This document shows positions 14,994 to 23,341 of a stretch of 64,000 nt of DNA, in pieces. The stretch's first letter is position 1, and each line of letters opens with the position of its first letter. The notes under the pieces are model-generated. The model saw nothing but the letters and a program-made list of their open reading frames with translations, made no database searches and was not told where the DNA came from. This stretch comes from Paenibacillus planticolens (GTDB taxonomy: Bacteria; Bacillota; Bacilli; Paenibacillales; NBRC-103111), in contig NZ_WHNZ01000042.1 of NCBI RefSeq assembly GCF_013141725.1, forward strand, positions 124,001 to 188,000. The letters are read 5' to 3'. Made by a program: the position numbers and the translations under genes.

Positions 14994-15917
14994 ATGGCAA
15001 TTCAGCCCTCAATCTTGCGAAGCGGAGACACCATTGGAATCGTTACGTTAGGTAGTCCGCTTGACGCAAGCATTATTGATTCAAGAATTCGTACGCTTGA
15101 AAATATGGGTTTTAAAGTCATAGTGGGGAAGTATGCCTATTTATACGGTGGAATTGTTGCCGCATCTGCTCAGCAGCGGGCTGAAGATTTTATGACGATG
15201 ATTGCAAATCCGAGCGTGAGAATGATACTTCCAACAAGAGGAGGTACTGGTGTAAAGGATATTTTACCCTATTTGGATTATCGAATAATTAATTCAAATC
15301 CCAAAATAATATCCGGTTACAGCGATATTACCATCTTATTAAACATACTTTATCAATTTGCAAACTTAATTACATTCCAAAGCCTGCTTTTAATTGATTT
15401 TAATACGAGTACACCGACGTATAACTTCAATCAATTTTTCGCAGCTACGTCGACCCTTGTAAGTAGGAGAGCGATTCAGAACCCGCCCGGGATGCAGCTG
15501 AAAAGTCTGGTTCCCGGCCATGTGCAGGGGCCAATTGTAGGAGGGAACCTTACTTCATTCGTCGGCACGCTTGGAACACCATATGAAATCAATACTTCTG
15601 GAAAAATTATTCTCGTCGAAGATACGCATGAACCAACGAACATGATGTACCGGTATTTAACACAATTGATTATGGCCGGGAAATTTCATGATTGCCTGGG
15701 CATCATTATAGGCCAGTGCACAAATTGCGCTACTTCGTATAAAACGTCATTTGAGGATCTGATCAACGAATTACTGTACCCCCTGGGTAAACCTCTTATG
15801 ACAAACTTAAGTACGGCTCACGGTTACTATAAAGCGGCAATTCCGATTGGCGCAGTTGTAGATCTCAACACATACAATAGCACGCTTACTGTAATTGAAC
15901 CCACTGTTAAACAGTAA
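14994..15917 (+). CDS. S66-family LD-carboxypeptidase / MccF-like peptidase
   Basis: A 307-residue peptidase S66. Family members cleave LD-bonds in muropeptides (LdcA) or the aminoacyl nucleotide of microcin C (MccF). Catalytic parts are present: Ser in ISGYSDIT, Glu in LVEDTHEPTNMMYR and His in TAHGYYKAAIPIG. The segment LPTRGGTGVKDILPYLDY matches the family's RGGxG loop. There is no signal peptide, so it acts in the cytosol. AGGAGGCATCCTA before the ATG at 14994 sets the start. No other recycling or toxin gene is adjacent, so the substrate is open. Confidence 0.85.
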   Translation: MAIQPSILRSGDTIGIVTLGSPLDASIIDSRIRTLENMGFKVIVGKYAYLYGGIVAASAQQRAEDFMTMIANPSVRMILPTRGGTGVKDILPYLDYRIINSNPKIISGYSDITILLNILYQFANLITFQSLLLIDFNTSTPTYNFNQFFAATSTLVSRRAIQNPPGMQLKSLVPGHVQGPIVGGNLTSFVGTLGTPYEINTSGKIILVEDTHEPTNMMYRYLTQLIMAGKFHDCLGIIIGQCTNCATSYKTSFEDLINELLYPLGKPLMTNLSTAHGYYKAAIPIGAVVDLNTYNSTLTVIEPTVKQ

Positions 15918-15959
15918 TCCCAGAACGTGGGGAATAGATGGCTAAAGTAGAAATTTGTT

Positions 15960-15979
15960 TACATAATATATATTATGTA
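15960..15979. promoter_or_regulatory. Palindrome TACATAAT..ATTATGTA (copy 2)
   Basis: A perfect 20-base palindrome. With its left flank it reads AAATTTGTTTACATAATAT, the same as the minus strand at 10164-10185. It lies 42 bases after the S66 gene stop and before the terminator. Confidence 0.45.
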
Positions 15980-15989
15980 GTTAAAACTT

Positions 15990-16027
15990 ATACCCTTGAC
16001 TCGAAGGAGAGTCAGGGGTATTTATTT
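15990..16027 (+). terminator. Terminator after the S66 peptidase gene
   Basis: ATACCCTTGACTC-GAAGGA-GAGTCAGGGGTAT with a T-rich tail (TTATTTTA); the stem has 13 pairs including one wobble. Confidence 0.85.
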
Positions 16028-16276
16028 TAGAAGTGAGACTATACACTTTGTCAAGTGAGGCAGGAGATTTCGAAACACTTTGTATAATGAAAAAAAAGTT
16101 AAGAGTTATATACTATTACATATATAGTTATTTAAAAAATCGCAGGCGTGTTTCATCTGATTGAATGAAAAAAGATCATTTAACCCTTAGTAGCAAGGGA
16201 TGTCTCCATCTATATTCACATACAAATAAAACAGGAGATATTTATGTAAGAGTGTCGCCAGGTGAGGAGGCTGTTT
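16028..16276 (+). promoter_or_regulatory. Leader and promoter region of the pyrimidine operon
   Basis: A TATAAT box at 16083-16088 is the best -10; no clear -35 is found. The nonamer ACACTTTGT occurs directly at 16043-16051 and 16075-16083, 32 bases apart (about three turns), and could bind an activator such as the PucR-like protein (inference). Two small hairpins follow in the leader (TTTCAT..ATGAAA about 16150-16169 and CCCTT..AAGGG 16184-16199). I recognise no riboswitch. Confidence 0.4.
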
Positions 16277-17665
16277 ATGCGGAATGATGAAATGAGTGGC
16301 GAAACGAGTGATCTGCCGTTTTGGGATGAGCTGCTCGAGAAAGATCGCAAATATGTCTGGCACCACATGTCACCACATAACGAGAATCCGATGATTGTTG
16401 CTTCCGGTGAAGGAAGCTGGGTGACGGATGTGGCGGGCAACCGCTACTTGGATGGCATGTCCGGGTTATGGTGCGTGAATGTGGGGCATGGGAGGAAGGA
16501 GATTGCCGAAGCGGCCGCAGAGCAGATGATGAAGCTCGCTTACTCGACCATGGTGCAATCCCATAGCCCGGCCATCGAATTGGCAGCGAAGATTAATGAA
16601 TGGCTGGATGGCGACTATCGGATCTTTTTCTCCAATTCGGGGTCCGATGCCAATGAAGTGGCGTTCAAAATTGCCAGGCAATACCACCATCAGAACGGGA
16701 AACCGACGAAGCATAAATTCATTTCTCGGCATCGTGCTTATCATGGGAATTCGATGGGGGCTTTAGGAGCGACGGGGCAAGCGCAGCGCAAGCTGAAATA
16801 TGAGCCTCTTGGCGTCGGGTTCCAGCATGTTCCGCCACCGTATTGCTATCGCTGTCCTTTCGGCCAAACGCAAGGGAACTGCAGCTTGCAATGCGCCAAA
16901 GCGATTGAGGATACGATCGTTTGGGAAGGCGCGGATTCCGTTGCCGGTGTCATTATGGAGCCTGTGATTACGGGAGGCGGCATGATTGTTCCGCCGGACG
17001 AGTATTTGCAGACGGTTCGCCGCATATGTGATAAGTATGAGGTTTTGCTGATTGTGGATGAAGTGATATGCGGGTTCGGCCGTTCCGGCGAGAAGTTTGG
17101 CCACCTCAATTATGGCGTGAGGCCGGACATCGTAACGATGGCCAAAGGCATGACTAGCGCATATTCGCCGCTATCGGCAACGGCGGTTTCAGCCGAATTA
17201 TATGAATCGTTCAGAAATAATCAAGAACCGACAAGTCATTTACGGCATATAAACACGTTTGGAGGCAATCCGGTTTCCTGTGTTGTGGCATTGAAAAATA
17301 TCGAGATTCTGGAAAGTGAAAATCTGGTGGCACGCTCCGCTGCGATCGGAAACGCTTTTAAAGACGGCTTGAAGCCATTGCTCTCGCATCCCCATGTAGG
17401 TGAAATCCGGATTTTCGGTTCGGCGATGGGCATTGAGCTTGTTGAAGATGTGAAAACAAAGCAGCCGGCGATGGCGGAACGCGTAGTGAAAATCATCGCT
17501 GCCTGTAAACAAAAGGGGTTGCTGGTCGGAAAAAATGGCGACACCGTACCTGGCTACGCCAACATACTTACGCTAAGTCCCCCGTTCTCCTCAACAGATG
17601 AAGACATAAGGTTTATTGTAGACACTTTGCTTGCTGTTTTCGATGTCAATGAGGAGAAAGGATGA
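16277..17665 (+). CDS. pydD: Class III aminotransferase, probable beta-alanine transaminase
   Basis: A 462-residue PLP-dependent class III aminotransferase. The PLP lysine is in MAKGMTSAYSPLSA (around residue 290), the PLP-stacking aspartate in LLIVDEVICGFGRSGEKFG, and the phosphate-site region in FSNSGSDANEVAFKIARQ. The block YCYRCPFGQTQGNCSLQCA is typical of the beta-alanine/taurine-pyruvate aminotransferase group. As first gene of the pyrimidine catabolic operon it most likely passes the amino group of beta-alanine or 3-aminoisobutyrate to pyruvate or 2-oxoglutarate, giving malonate semialdehyde or its methyl homologue. The ATG at 16277 follows GAGGAGG. The symbol is by pathway, not proven orthology. 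Confidence 0.85.
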   Translation: MRNDEMSGETSDLPFWDELLEKDRKYVWHHMSPHNENPMIVASGEGSWVTDVAGNRYLDGMSGLWCVNVGHGRKEIAEAAAEQMMKLAYSTMVQSHSPAIELAAKINEWLDGDYRIFFSNSGSDANEVAFKIARQYHHQNGKPTKHKFISRHRAYHGNSMGALGATGQAQRKLKYEPLGVGFQHVPPPYCYRCPFGQTQGNCSLQCAKAIEDTIVWEGADSVAGVIMEPVITGGGMIVPPDEYLQTVRRICDKYEVLLIVDEVICGFGRSGEKFGHLNYGVRPDIVTMAKGMTSAYSPLSATAVSAELYESFRNNQEPTSHLRHINTFGGNPVSCVVALKNIEILESENLVARSAAIGNAFKDGLKPLLSHPHVGEIRIFGSAMGIELVEDVKTKQPAMAERVVKIIAACKQKGLLVGKNGDTVPGYANILTLSPPFSSTDEDIRFIVDTLLAVFDVNEEKG

Positions 17666-17668
17666 AGG

Positions 17669-18943
17669 ATGTTGTCTACACCCCCTCGGATACAAATCAA
17701 CGCTGCACGCTTGCATCAGCATATTCAGGAGCTTGCGCAAATTGGAAAAATCGGAGAAACGGGCGTTTGCCGGCTGGCGCTCTCCAAGGAAGACCGTGAA
17801 GGCGTGGAGCTTGTAAAAGTCTGGATGGAAGAAGCCGGCATGGAAGCTTATATCGATCCGTTTGCCAATCTCATCGGGAAGCTGAAAGGCAGGGATTCAG
17901 ACGCTCCGGTCCTCATGCTAGGCTCTCATATTGATTCGCAGCCCTATGGCGGGCGGTTCGATGGCGCGATTGGCGTACTCGGTGCGATTGAGGTGGTTCA
18001 CAGTCTGGTGGAGTCCGGTAGAACGCCTGAGTGCGATATTGAAGTTGTGGCATTCTGCGATGAGGAAGGATGTCGCTTTAATAAGGGCTTGTTCGGCGTC
18101 CGCGGAATGACAGGAACGCTGGAAGCAAATGAGCTCGACCGCACGGATAAAAGCGGAATTACCCGCCGTGAAGCATTGATGCAATTCGGCTGCAACCCTG
18201 CTGATTTCGAGGGCTATACGTTCCAACCGGGCCGCATCGGTACTTTCCTGGAGCTGCACATTGAGCAAGGGCCGATTCTCGAATCGCTTGATGCTCCAAT
18301 CGGTATCGTGACTGGCATCTCGGGTCCGTTATGGCTCACGGTTGAAATGACCGGTTTTGCCGGTCATGCCGGCTCGGTGCCGATGTCGATGCGCCATGAT
18401 GCGCTTCTCGGCAGCGCCAAAGTCATCGTCGCTCTGAACGAGCTTGTGCAGCAGATTCCTGGGGCTCCGACGGTAGGCACGGTAGGCTCTCTTACTGTTT
18501 TTCCCGATTCACGCAACATCATTCCGGAAAAAGTATCCTTCACGATTGATCTTCGCGATATTGATTTATCACGCCGAAACGCACTCGAGGCCGAGCTATT
18601 AAGTGTCATCGAGAATGTTTCAAGCGAGCATGGTCTTCATTATACCATTCGTGAGGATACGAACAGCGAGCCACGCTATTGTGCAGGTTGGATCATGCAA
18701 AGCTTGCGTGAGGAAGCGGAGACAATGGGATTCTCCCCGCCAGAGCTCATGAGCGGTCCTTTTCATGATTCGCTTGCGATGTCCTACGTGTGCGACTATG
18801 GGATGATCTTCGTTCGATGCCTGGAGGGGATCAGCCACAACCCTAAGGAATACGCGAGTCCGGAAGATATCACACTGGGAACGGAGCTTTTGTACCGGAC
18901 AGCGAGCCGCATCGCCAAGGAGAAAACAGTATCGCAGACCTGA
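17669..18943 (+). CDS. pydC: N-carbamoyl-beta-alanine amidohydrolase (M20 family)
   Basis: A 424-residue zinc hydrolase of the M20/allantoate amidohydrolase group. It would cleave N-carbamoyl-beta-alanine to beta-alanine, CO2 and ammonia. Metal ligands are visible: His in GSHIDSQPYGGRFDG with the bridging Asp of RFDG, the Glu pair in FCDEEGCRF, His in LHIEQGPILE and the terminal His in GPFHDSLAM. Allantoate and N-carbamoyl-L-amino-acid hydrolases share these motifs, so specificity comes from context: it lies between the aminotransferase and dihydropyrimidine dehydrogenase genes. It begins 3 bases after the upstream stop, with GGAGAAAGG as ribosome site. Confidence 0.88.
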   Translation: MLSTPPRIQINAARLHQHIQELAQIGKIGETGVCRLALSKEDREGVELVKVWMEEAGMEAYIDPFANLIGKLKGRDSDAPVLMLGSHIDSQPYGGRFDGAIGVLGAIEVVHSLVESGRTPECDIEVVAFCDEEGCRFNKGLFGVRGMTGTLEANELDRTDKSGITRREALMQFGCNPADFEGYTFQPGRIGTFLELHIEQGPILESLDAPIGIVTGISGPLWLTVEMTGFAGHAGSVPMSMRHDALLGSAKVIVALNELVQQIPGAPTVGTVGSLTVFPDSRNIIPEKVSFTIDLRDIDLSRRNALEAELLSVIENVSSEHGLHYTIREDTNSEPRYCAGWIMQSLREEAETMGFSPPELMSGPFHDSLAMSYVCDYGMIFVRCLEGISHNPKEYASPEDITLGTELLYRTASRIAKEKTVSQT

Positions 18944-18992
18944 TTGAAGCTATGATCCAATAATGAGCTTATCACGCGCGGAGGTGCAGCCA

Positions 18993-20357
18993 ATGGGGAA
19001 ATCATATATTTCGCTAAATGATTTGAAACGCAATTTCGCTGAAGTCAAAGCGGGGATGAAGCCGAAAGAGGCGATCGAAGAATCAAATCGATGCTTGTAT
19101 TGTTATGATGCTCCTTGCATACGCGCTTGTCCGACAGGAATTGACATTCCTTCTTTCATTAAAAAGATTGCCTTCGGTAATCTCAAAGGTTCTGCTCGCA
19201 CCATTATGGAGGCAAATCCGGTTGGGGCTACCTGCTCGAGAGTATGCCCGACAGAGGAGCTCTGCGAAGGGGCTTGCGTGCTTAATTATTCGTCCAAGCC
19301 TATCCTGATCGGGCAATTGCAGCGCTACGCAACCGACTGGGCGATGAAGAACGAGCAGTTATTGTTCAAAGCGGGGGCGGAGAATGGGAAATCTGCCGCA
19401 GTTATCGGCAGTGGTCCTGCCGGCCTTTCGGCAGCCCGCGAGCTTGCCCGCTTTGGATTCAAGGTGACGGTGTTCGAGGCGAAAGCGCAAGCTGGAGGCT
19501 TGGATACGTATGGTATCGTTTCTTTCCGCTTGCCGCAGGAAATTTCACTCTGGGAAGTGGAGCAGATACGCCAGCTCGGCGTTGAATTTCGGATGAGCAC
19601 GCGGGTCGGGGTGGATATTACGGCTGAAGAGCTGCTGCAAGACTATGAGGCTGTTGTTCTTGCGGTTGGCATGTCGAAAGTGCCGATGCTCGGTATCGAA
19701 GGCGAAGCTTTAGCTGGTGTCTATGATGCGATTGACTTCGTTGAAGCAACGAAAATCGGTACGGATCTGAATGCCGACTTGATTGGAAAACGCGTAGCGG
19801 TCATCGGAGCCGGAAATACAGCCATTGATGCTGCTACATGCTCGGTGAGACTAGGAGCTGAGCAAGTACAAATCGTATATCGGCGAACACAAGAAGAAAT
19901 GACCGCATATGAGTTTGAATTTGATTTCGCCAAGGGAGATGGCGTCGAATTCAAATGGTTAACCGCTCCGAAACGGATCATTGGGGATGAGAACGGCCGC
20001 GTCGCGGCTATGGAATGCCTGCGGATGGAGTTGATTGATGTTGAGGGAGGGCGCAGACGGCCTGTTCCCATTGCAGGGTCTGAATTTTTCCATCCCGTTG
20101 ACGCTGTGATCAAAGCGATCGGGCAAACACGGCATGAGTCCCTAGTCGATCAATTCAAGCTAGCACATATCCGGGGGACAGTGACGGTGAATCCGCAAAC
20201 GGGTCAAACCTCGAATCCGAAAGTCTATGCGGCAGGAGATGTCATTTTCGGAGAAGGTCAGGGTGAGGCCATGGTTGTTTCGGCGGCTCAACAGGGAAAA
20301 CAAGCAGCTTACGCGATCTACCGGCACTTGATTAACGCACAGAACGAGTCTGCTTAA
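18993..20357 (+). CDS. preT: NAD(P)-dependent dihydropyrimidine dehydrogenase subunit PreT
   Basis: A 454-residue FAD/4Fe-4S electron-transfer subunit, like E. coli PreT and the N-terminal part of mammalian DPD. N-terminal cysteines CLYCYDAPCIRACPTG and CSRVCPTEELCEGAC hold two iron-sulfur clusters. The FAD site VIGSGPAGLSAARELARFG is near residue 140, the NAD(P) site VIGAGNTAIDAA near 270, and YAAGDVIFGEGQ closes the FAD site. It passes electrons from NAD(P)H to PreA for reduction of uracil or thymine. GGAGGTGCAGCCA before the ATG at 18993 sets the start. It sits directly before preA in the same operon. Confidence 0.92.
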   Translation: MGKSYISLNDLKRNFAEVKAGMKPKEAIEESNRCLYCYDAPCIRACPTGIDIPSFIKKIAFGNLKGSARTIMEANPVGATCSRVCPTEELCEGACVLNYSSKPILIGQLQRYATDWAMKNEQLLFKAGAENGKSAAVIGSGPAGLSAARELARFGFKVTVFEAKAQAGGLDTYGIVSFRLPQEISLWEVEQIRQLGVEFRMSTRVGVDITAEELLQDYEAVVLAVGMSKVPMLGIEGEALAGVYDAIDFVEATKIGTDLNADLIGKRVAVIGAGNTAIDAATCSVRLGAEQVQIVYRRTQEEMTAYEFEFDFAKGDGVEFKWLTAPKRIIGDENGRVAAMECLRMELIDVEGGRRRPVPIAGSEFFHPVDAVIKAIGQTRHESLVDQFKLAHIRGTVTVNPQTGQTSNPKVYAAGDVIFGEGQGEAMVVSAAQQGKQAAYAIYRHLINAQNESA

Positions 20358-20398
20358 CAGCACTTTATGATTAGTTAATCAAACAGGAGGGATACTGC

Positions 20399-21691
20399 AT
20401 GGCAGATTTACGCATCAATCTAGCGGGCATAACGTCACCAAACCCTTTCTGGTTGGCATCTGCTCCCCCGACCAATACCGGATATCAAGTTCAGCGTGCT
20501 TTTGAAGCCGGATGGGGAGGCGCCGTATGGAAAACGCTCGGAGATCCGATTATTAATACTTCATCGCGTTTTGCAGCCGTTCATTTCAATGGACAACGCG
20601 TGGCCGGATTTAACAATATCGAATTGATTACAGACCGTCCGCTTGAGGTCAATTTAAAAGAAATTTACGAAACGAAGAAGCGGTTTCCGAATCATGCGCT
20701 CGTCGTATCCCTCATGGTTGAGCCAAAGCGTGAAAAGTGGCATGAAATTGTCAAAAAGGTCGAGGCAGTCGGCGTGGACGGTCTTGAGCTGAACTTTGGC
20801 TGCCCGCACGGGATGGCCGAGCGTGGAATGGGGGCAGCCTCCGGGCAGCAGCCTGATCTTGTGGAGGCGCAGACGATGTGGGCGAAGGAAGCGGCGAAGA
20901 CACCGGTCATCGTGAAGCTGACGCCGAATATTACGGACATTACGAGCACTGCGAAGGCGGCGGTTCGAGGCGGAGCGGACGCAATCTCCTTGATCAATAC
21001 GATCAATTCATTGGCTGGCGTCGATATCGATACGTGGAATACGATCCCTCATGTTGGTGGGATGGGCTCTCACGGCGGCTACTGCGGTCCTGCTGTTAAG
21101 CCGATTGCTCTGCATATGGTTGCGGATTGTGCGCGAAATCAGGAGGTTGGCATACCGATTTCGGGAATTGGCGGTATCTCCAATTGGCGAGATGCCGTTG
21201 AATTTATGCTAATGGGCGCTACGGGTGTGCAAGTTTGTACAGCCGCCATGCATCACGGCTTCCGGATCGTCGAGGATATGATCGACGGTTTGAACAACTA
21301 TTTGGACGATAAAGGGCTCTCCAGCGTTACGGAGCTGATCGGAAAATCCGTTCCCCGCTATTCGGATTGGGGAAATTTGGATTTAAACTATGCGGTTGTA
21401 GCTAAAATTGACAACGACACTTGCATTAACTGCAACAAGTGTCATATTGCTTGTGAGGATACGTCTCACCAGTGTATTGAGATGCTGACCGGAGAGAATG
21501 GACAGTCCTATTTGCAAGTGCGTGAAGAAGACTGCGTTGGGTGTAATTTATGCGCAATTGTTTGTCCAATTGAAGGAGCAATCTCCATGGTTGAGGTTGT
21601 GGGTACCGAACCGCCAATGACCTGGAACGAAAGGCAGGAGGCGATTGCCAAGTTGTCGGAAGGTAATTCCAACAAAAAGGAGGCGGTATAA
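20399..21691 (+). CDS. preA: Dihydropyrimidine dehydrogenase catalytic subunit PreA
   Basis: A 430-residue FMN and iron-sulfur subunit that reduces uracil or thymine to the 5,6-dihydro form. The TIM-barrel FMN domain (residues 1-310) contains LNFGCPHGMAERGMG, with the cysteine that acts as general acid. In mammalian DPD, as I recall it, the residue before this Cys is Ser; here it is Gly. Two ferredoxin motifs close the protein: CINCNKCHIAC (near 342) and CVGCNLCAIVCP (near 380). An AGGAGGG site lies before the ATG. With PreT it forms the first step of the reductive pathway; the next enzyme starts 2 bases downstream. Confidence 0.92.
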   Translation: MADLRINLAGITSPNPFWLASAPPTNTGYQVQRAFEAGWGGAVWKTLGDPIINTSSRFAAVHFNGQRVAGFNNIELITDRPLEVNLKEIYETKKRFPNHALVVSLMVEPKREKWHEIVKKVEAVGVDGLELNFGCPHGMAERGMGAASGQQPDLVEAQTMWAKEAAKTPVIVKLTPNITDITSTAKAAVRGGADAISLINTINSLAGVDIDTWNTIPHVGGMGSHGGYCGPAVKPIALHMVADCARNQEVGIPISGIGGISNWRDAVEFMLMGATGVQVCTAAMHHGFRIVEDMIDGLNNYLDDKGLSSVTELIGKSVPRYSDWGNLDLNYAVVAKIDNDTCINCNKCHIACEDTSHQCIEMLTGENGQSYLQVREEDCVGCNLCAIVCPIEGAISMVEVVGTEPPMTWNERQEAIAKLSEGNSNKKEAV

Positions 21692-21693
21692 CT

Positions 21694-23133
21694 ATGGCCA
21701 AACTCATTAGGAACGGCACGGTCGTGACGGCCACAGACCAATATCAGGCGGATATTCGGATTGAGGACGGGATCATTGTGCAAATCGGCCTCGATCTTGA
21801 GACAGAAGGCGCCGACATCATCGATGCGCAAGGACATTATGTGTTCCCTGGCGGAATCGATCCGCACACGCATCTGGAAATGCCTTTCGGCGGAACCGTG
21901 ACAGCCGACGATTTCGAAACAGGAACGAAGGCAGCAGCGTTCGGAGGGACGACGACGATTATTGATTTTTGTTTGACGAATAAAGGCGTTCCGCTAAGCC
22001 AATCTGTACAGACCTGGCATAATAAAGCCAAGGGCAAGGCCGTTATTGATTACAGCTTTCACTTAATGATTGCAGAAATTACCGATGACGTGCTGGCTGA
22101 ACTGCCAACCATGATACATGACGAAGGAATCACCTCACTCAAAGTATTTATGGCTTACAAAAATGTGTTTCAAGCCGACGACGGTACATTATATCGGACA
22201 ATGCTCGAGGCCAAGCGGCACGGCGCACTTGTTATGGTTCATGCCGAAAACGGCGACGTTATCGATTACTTGATCAAAGAAGCACTGGATGCCGGGAACA
22301 CGGAGCCGATTTATCATGCGCTGACGCGCCCATCCTTGATTGAAGGAGAAGCGACGGGACGTGCAGCCAAGCTTACCGCTCTGGCAAATTCACAGCTCTA
22401 TGTCGTTCACGTGACTTGTGAAGAAGCCGTCCAGCAAATTGCTGAAGCGAGAAATCAAGGGGTCGATGTTTGGGGAGAGACTTGCCCGCAGTATTTAATG
22501 TTGGATCAGTCCTACTTGGAAAAGCCGAATTTCGAAGGAGCGAAGTATGTGTGGTCGCCACCGCTGCGCCCGCAATTTCATCAAGATGCGCTCTGGACGG
22601 CTCTTAAAAACGGTCAGCTCCAGACGTTAGGTTCCGACCACTGTTCCTTTAATTTCAAAGGTCAAAAGGAGCTTGGACTAGGTGATTTCAGCAAAATTCC
22701 GAATGGCGGTCCTTGTATTGAAGATCGTTTCTCTATTCTGTTCTCGGAAGGAGTCCTAAAAGGGCGAATCACGCTAAATCAGTTCGTAGATATCGTTTCT
22801 ACCCGAAGTGCCAAGCTGTTTGGTTTATTTCCGAGGAAAGGTACGATTTCCGTAGGCTGCGATGCAGATATCGTTATTTTTGATCCGCAGGCAACTCGCG
22901 TCATTTCCTCAGAAACGCACCATATGAATGTTGATTACAATCCTTTTGAAGGACTTGAAATTACAGGTGAGCCGGTAACCGTGCTGTCTAGAGGGGAGTA
23001 CGTGATCAGAGACAAACAATTCGTGGGCACTCCGGGTATTGGGCAATTCCTGAAGCGGGAAACGTACCCGTCCTCATCCCTCCAAGTAACCTCTAAGCAA
23101 CCTGCCGATCAAAGGGGGACGACGCATGTCTGA
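21694..23133 (+). CDS. hydA: Dihydropyrimidinase (hydantoinase)
   Basis: A 479-residue cyclic amidohydrolase that opens 5,6-dihydrouracil to N-carbamoyl-beta-alanine. The binuclear zinc site is complete: HTH in GGIDPHTHLEMPFGG (near 57-59), the carbamylated Lys in SLKVFMAYKN (about 150), His in VMVHAENGD (about 183), His in YVVHVTCEE (about 239) and Asp in LGSDHCSF (about 315). Length and motifs fit D-hydantoinases and bacterial dihydropyrimidinases; the operon makes the latter the natural role. AAAGGAGGCGGTATAACT precedes the ATG. The 3' end overlaps the next gene by 8 bases. Confidence 0.92.
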   Translation: MAKLIRNGTVVTATDQYQADIRIEDGIIVQIGLDLETEGADIIDAQGHYVFPGGIDPHTHLEMPFGGTVTADDFETGTKAAAFGGTTTIIDFCLTNKGVPLSQSVQTWHNKAKGKAVIDYSFHLMIAEITDDVLAELPTMIHDEGITSLKVFMAYKNVFQADDGTLYRTMLEAKRHGALVMVHAENGDVIDYLIKEALDAGNTEPIYHALTRPSLIEGEATGRAAKLTALANSQLYVVHVTCEEAVQQIAEARNQGVDVWGETCPQYLMLDQSYLEKPNFEGAKYVWSPPLRPQFHQDALWTALKNGQLQTLGSDHCSFNFKGQKELGLGDFSKIPNGGPCIEDRFSILFSEGVLKGRITLNQFVDIVSTRSAKLFGLFPRKGTISVGCDADIVIFDPQATRVISSETHHMNVDYNPFEGLEITGEPVTVLSRGEYVIRDKQFVGTPGIGQFLKRETYPSSSLQVTSKQPADQRGTTHV

Positions 23134-23341
23134 ACACGAACAATTTATGCTGGAGAAACGCAAGTTGGATGGTTTTGCCGCCCAGAAGTTTAACATTGTG
23201 GGAGTGAAGGAGGACCTGGAGGGCGCGTGGCTTCAGCTCGAACACCCCGGCGGCGAAACGGCCACCTTGCATCTGAAAACAGCGAATGCGAGGAAATATT
23301 ATGCTACGCTGCTCATACGGCAAGGACAAGAACATAACTAA
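23126..23341 (+). CDS. Small protein of the pyrimidine operon, unknown
   Basis: A 71-residue soluble protein with no family I recognise. It is charged (many Glu, Lys and His), has no membrane segment, and has a short central segment VGVKEDLEGAWLQLEHPGGETATLHLKT that looks like two or three beta strands, followed by a helix (ANARKYYATLLIRQGQEHN). The ATG overlaps the dihydropyrimidinase gene by 8 bases with AAAGGGGGA upstream, so it is translationally coupled. Its stop overlaps that of the convergent pucR-like gene. The coupling suggests a part in the pathway, for example as a stabiliser or regulator; this is only inference. Confidence 0.7.
   Translation: MSEHEQFMLEKRKLDGFAAQKFNIVGVKEDLEGAWLQLEHPGGETATLHLKTANARKYYATLLIRQGQEHN

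Noticed and set aside
16141-16200. Two hairpins in the pyrimidine operon leader as a riboswitch
   Set aside because: Short hairpins without any conserved core I know; no terminator partner.
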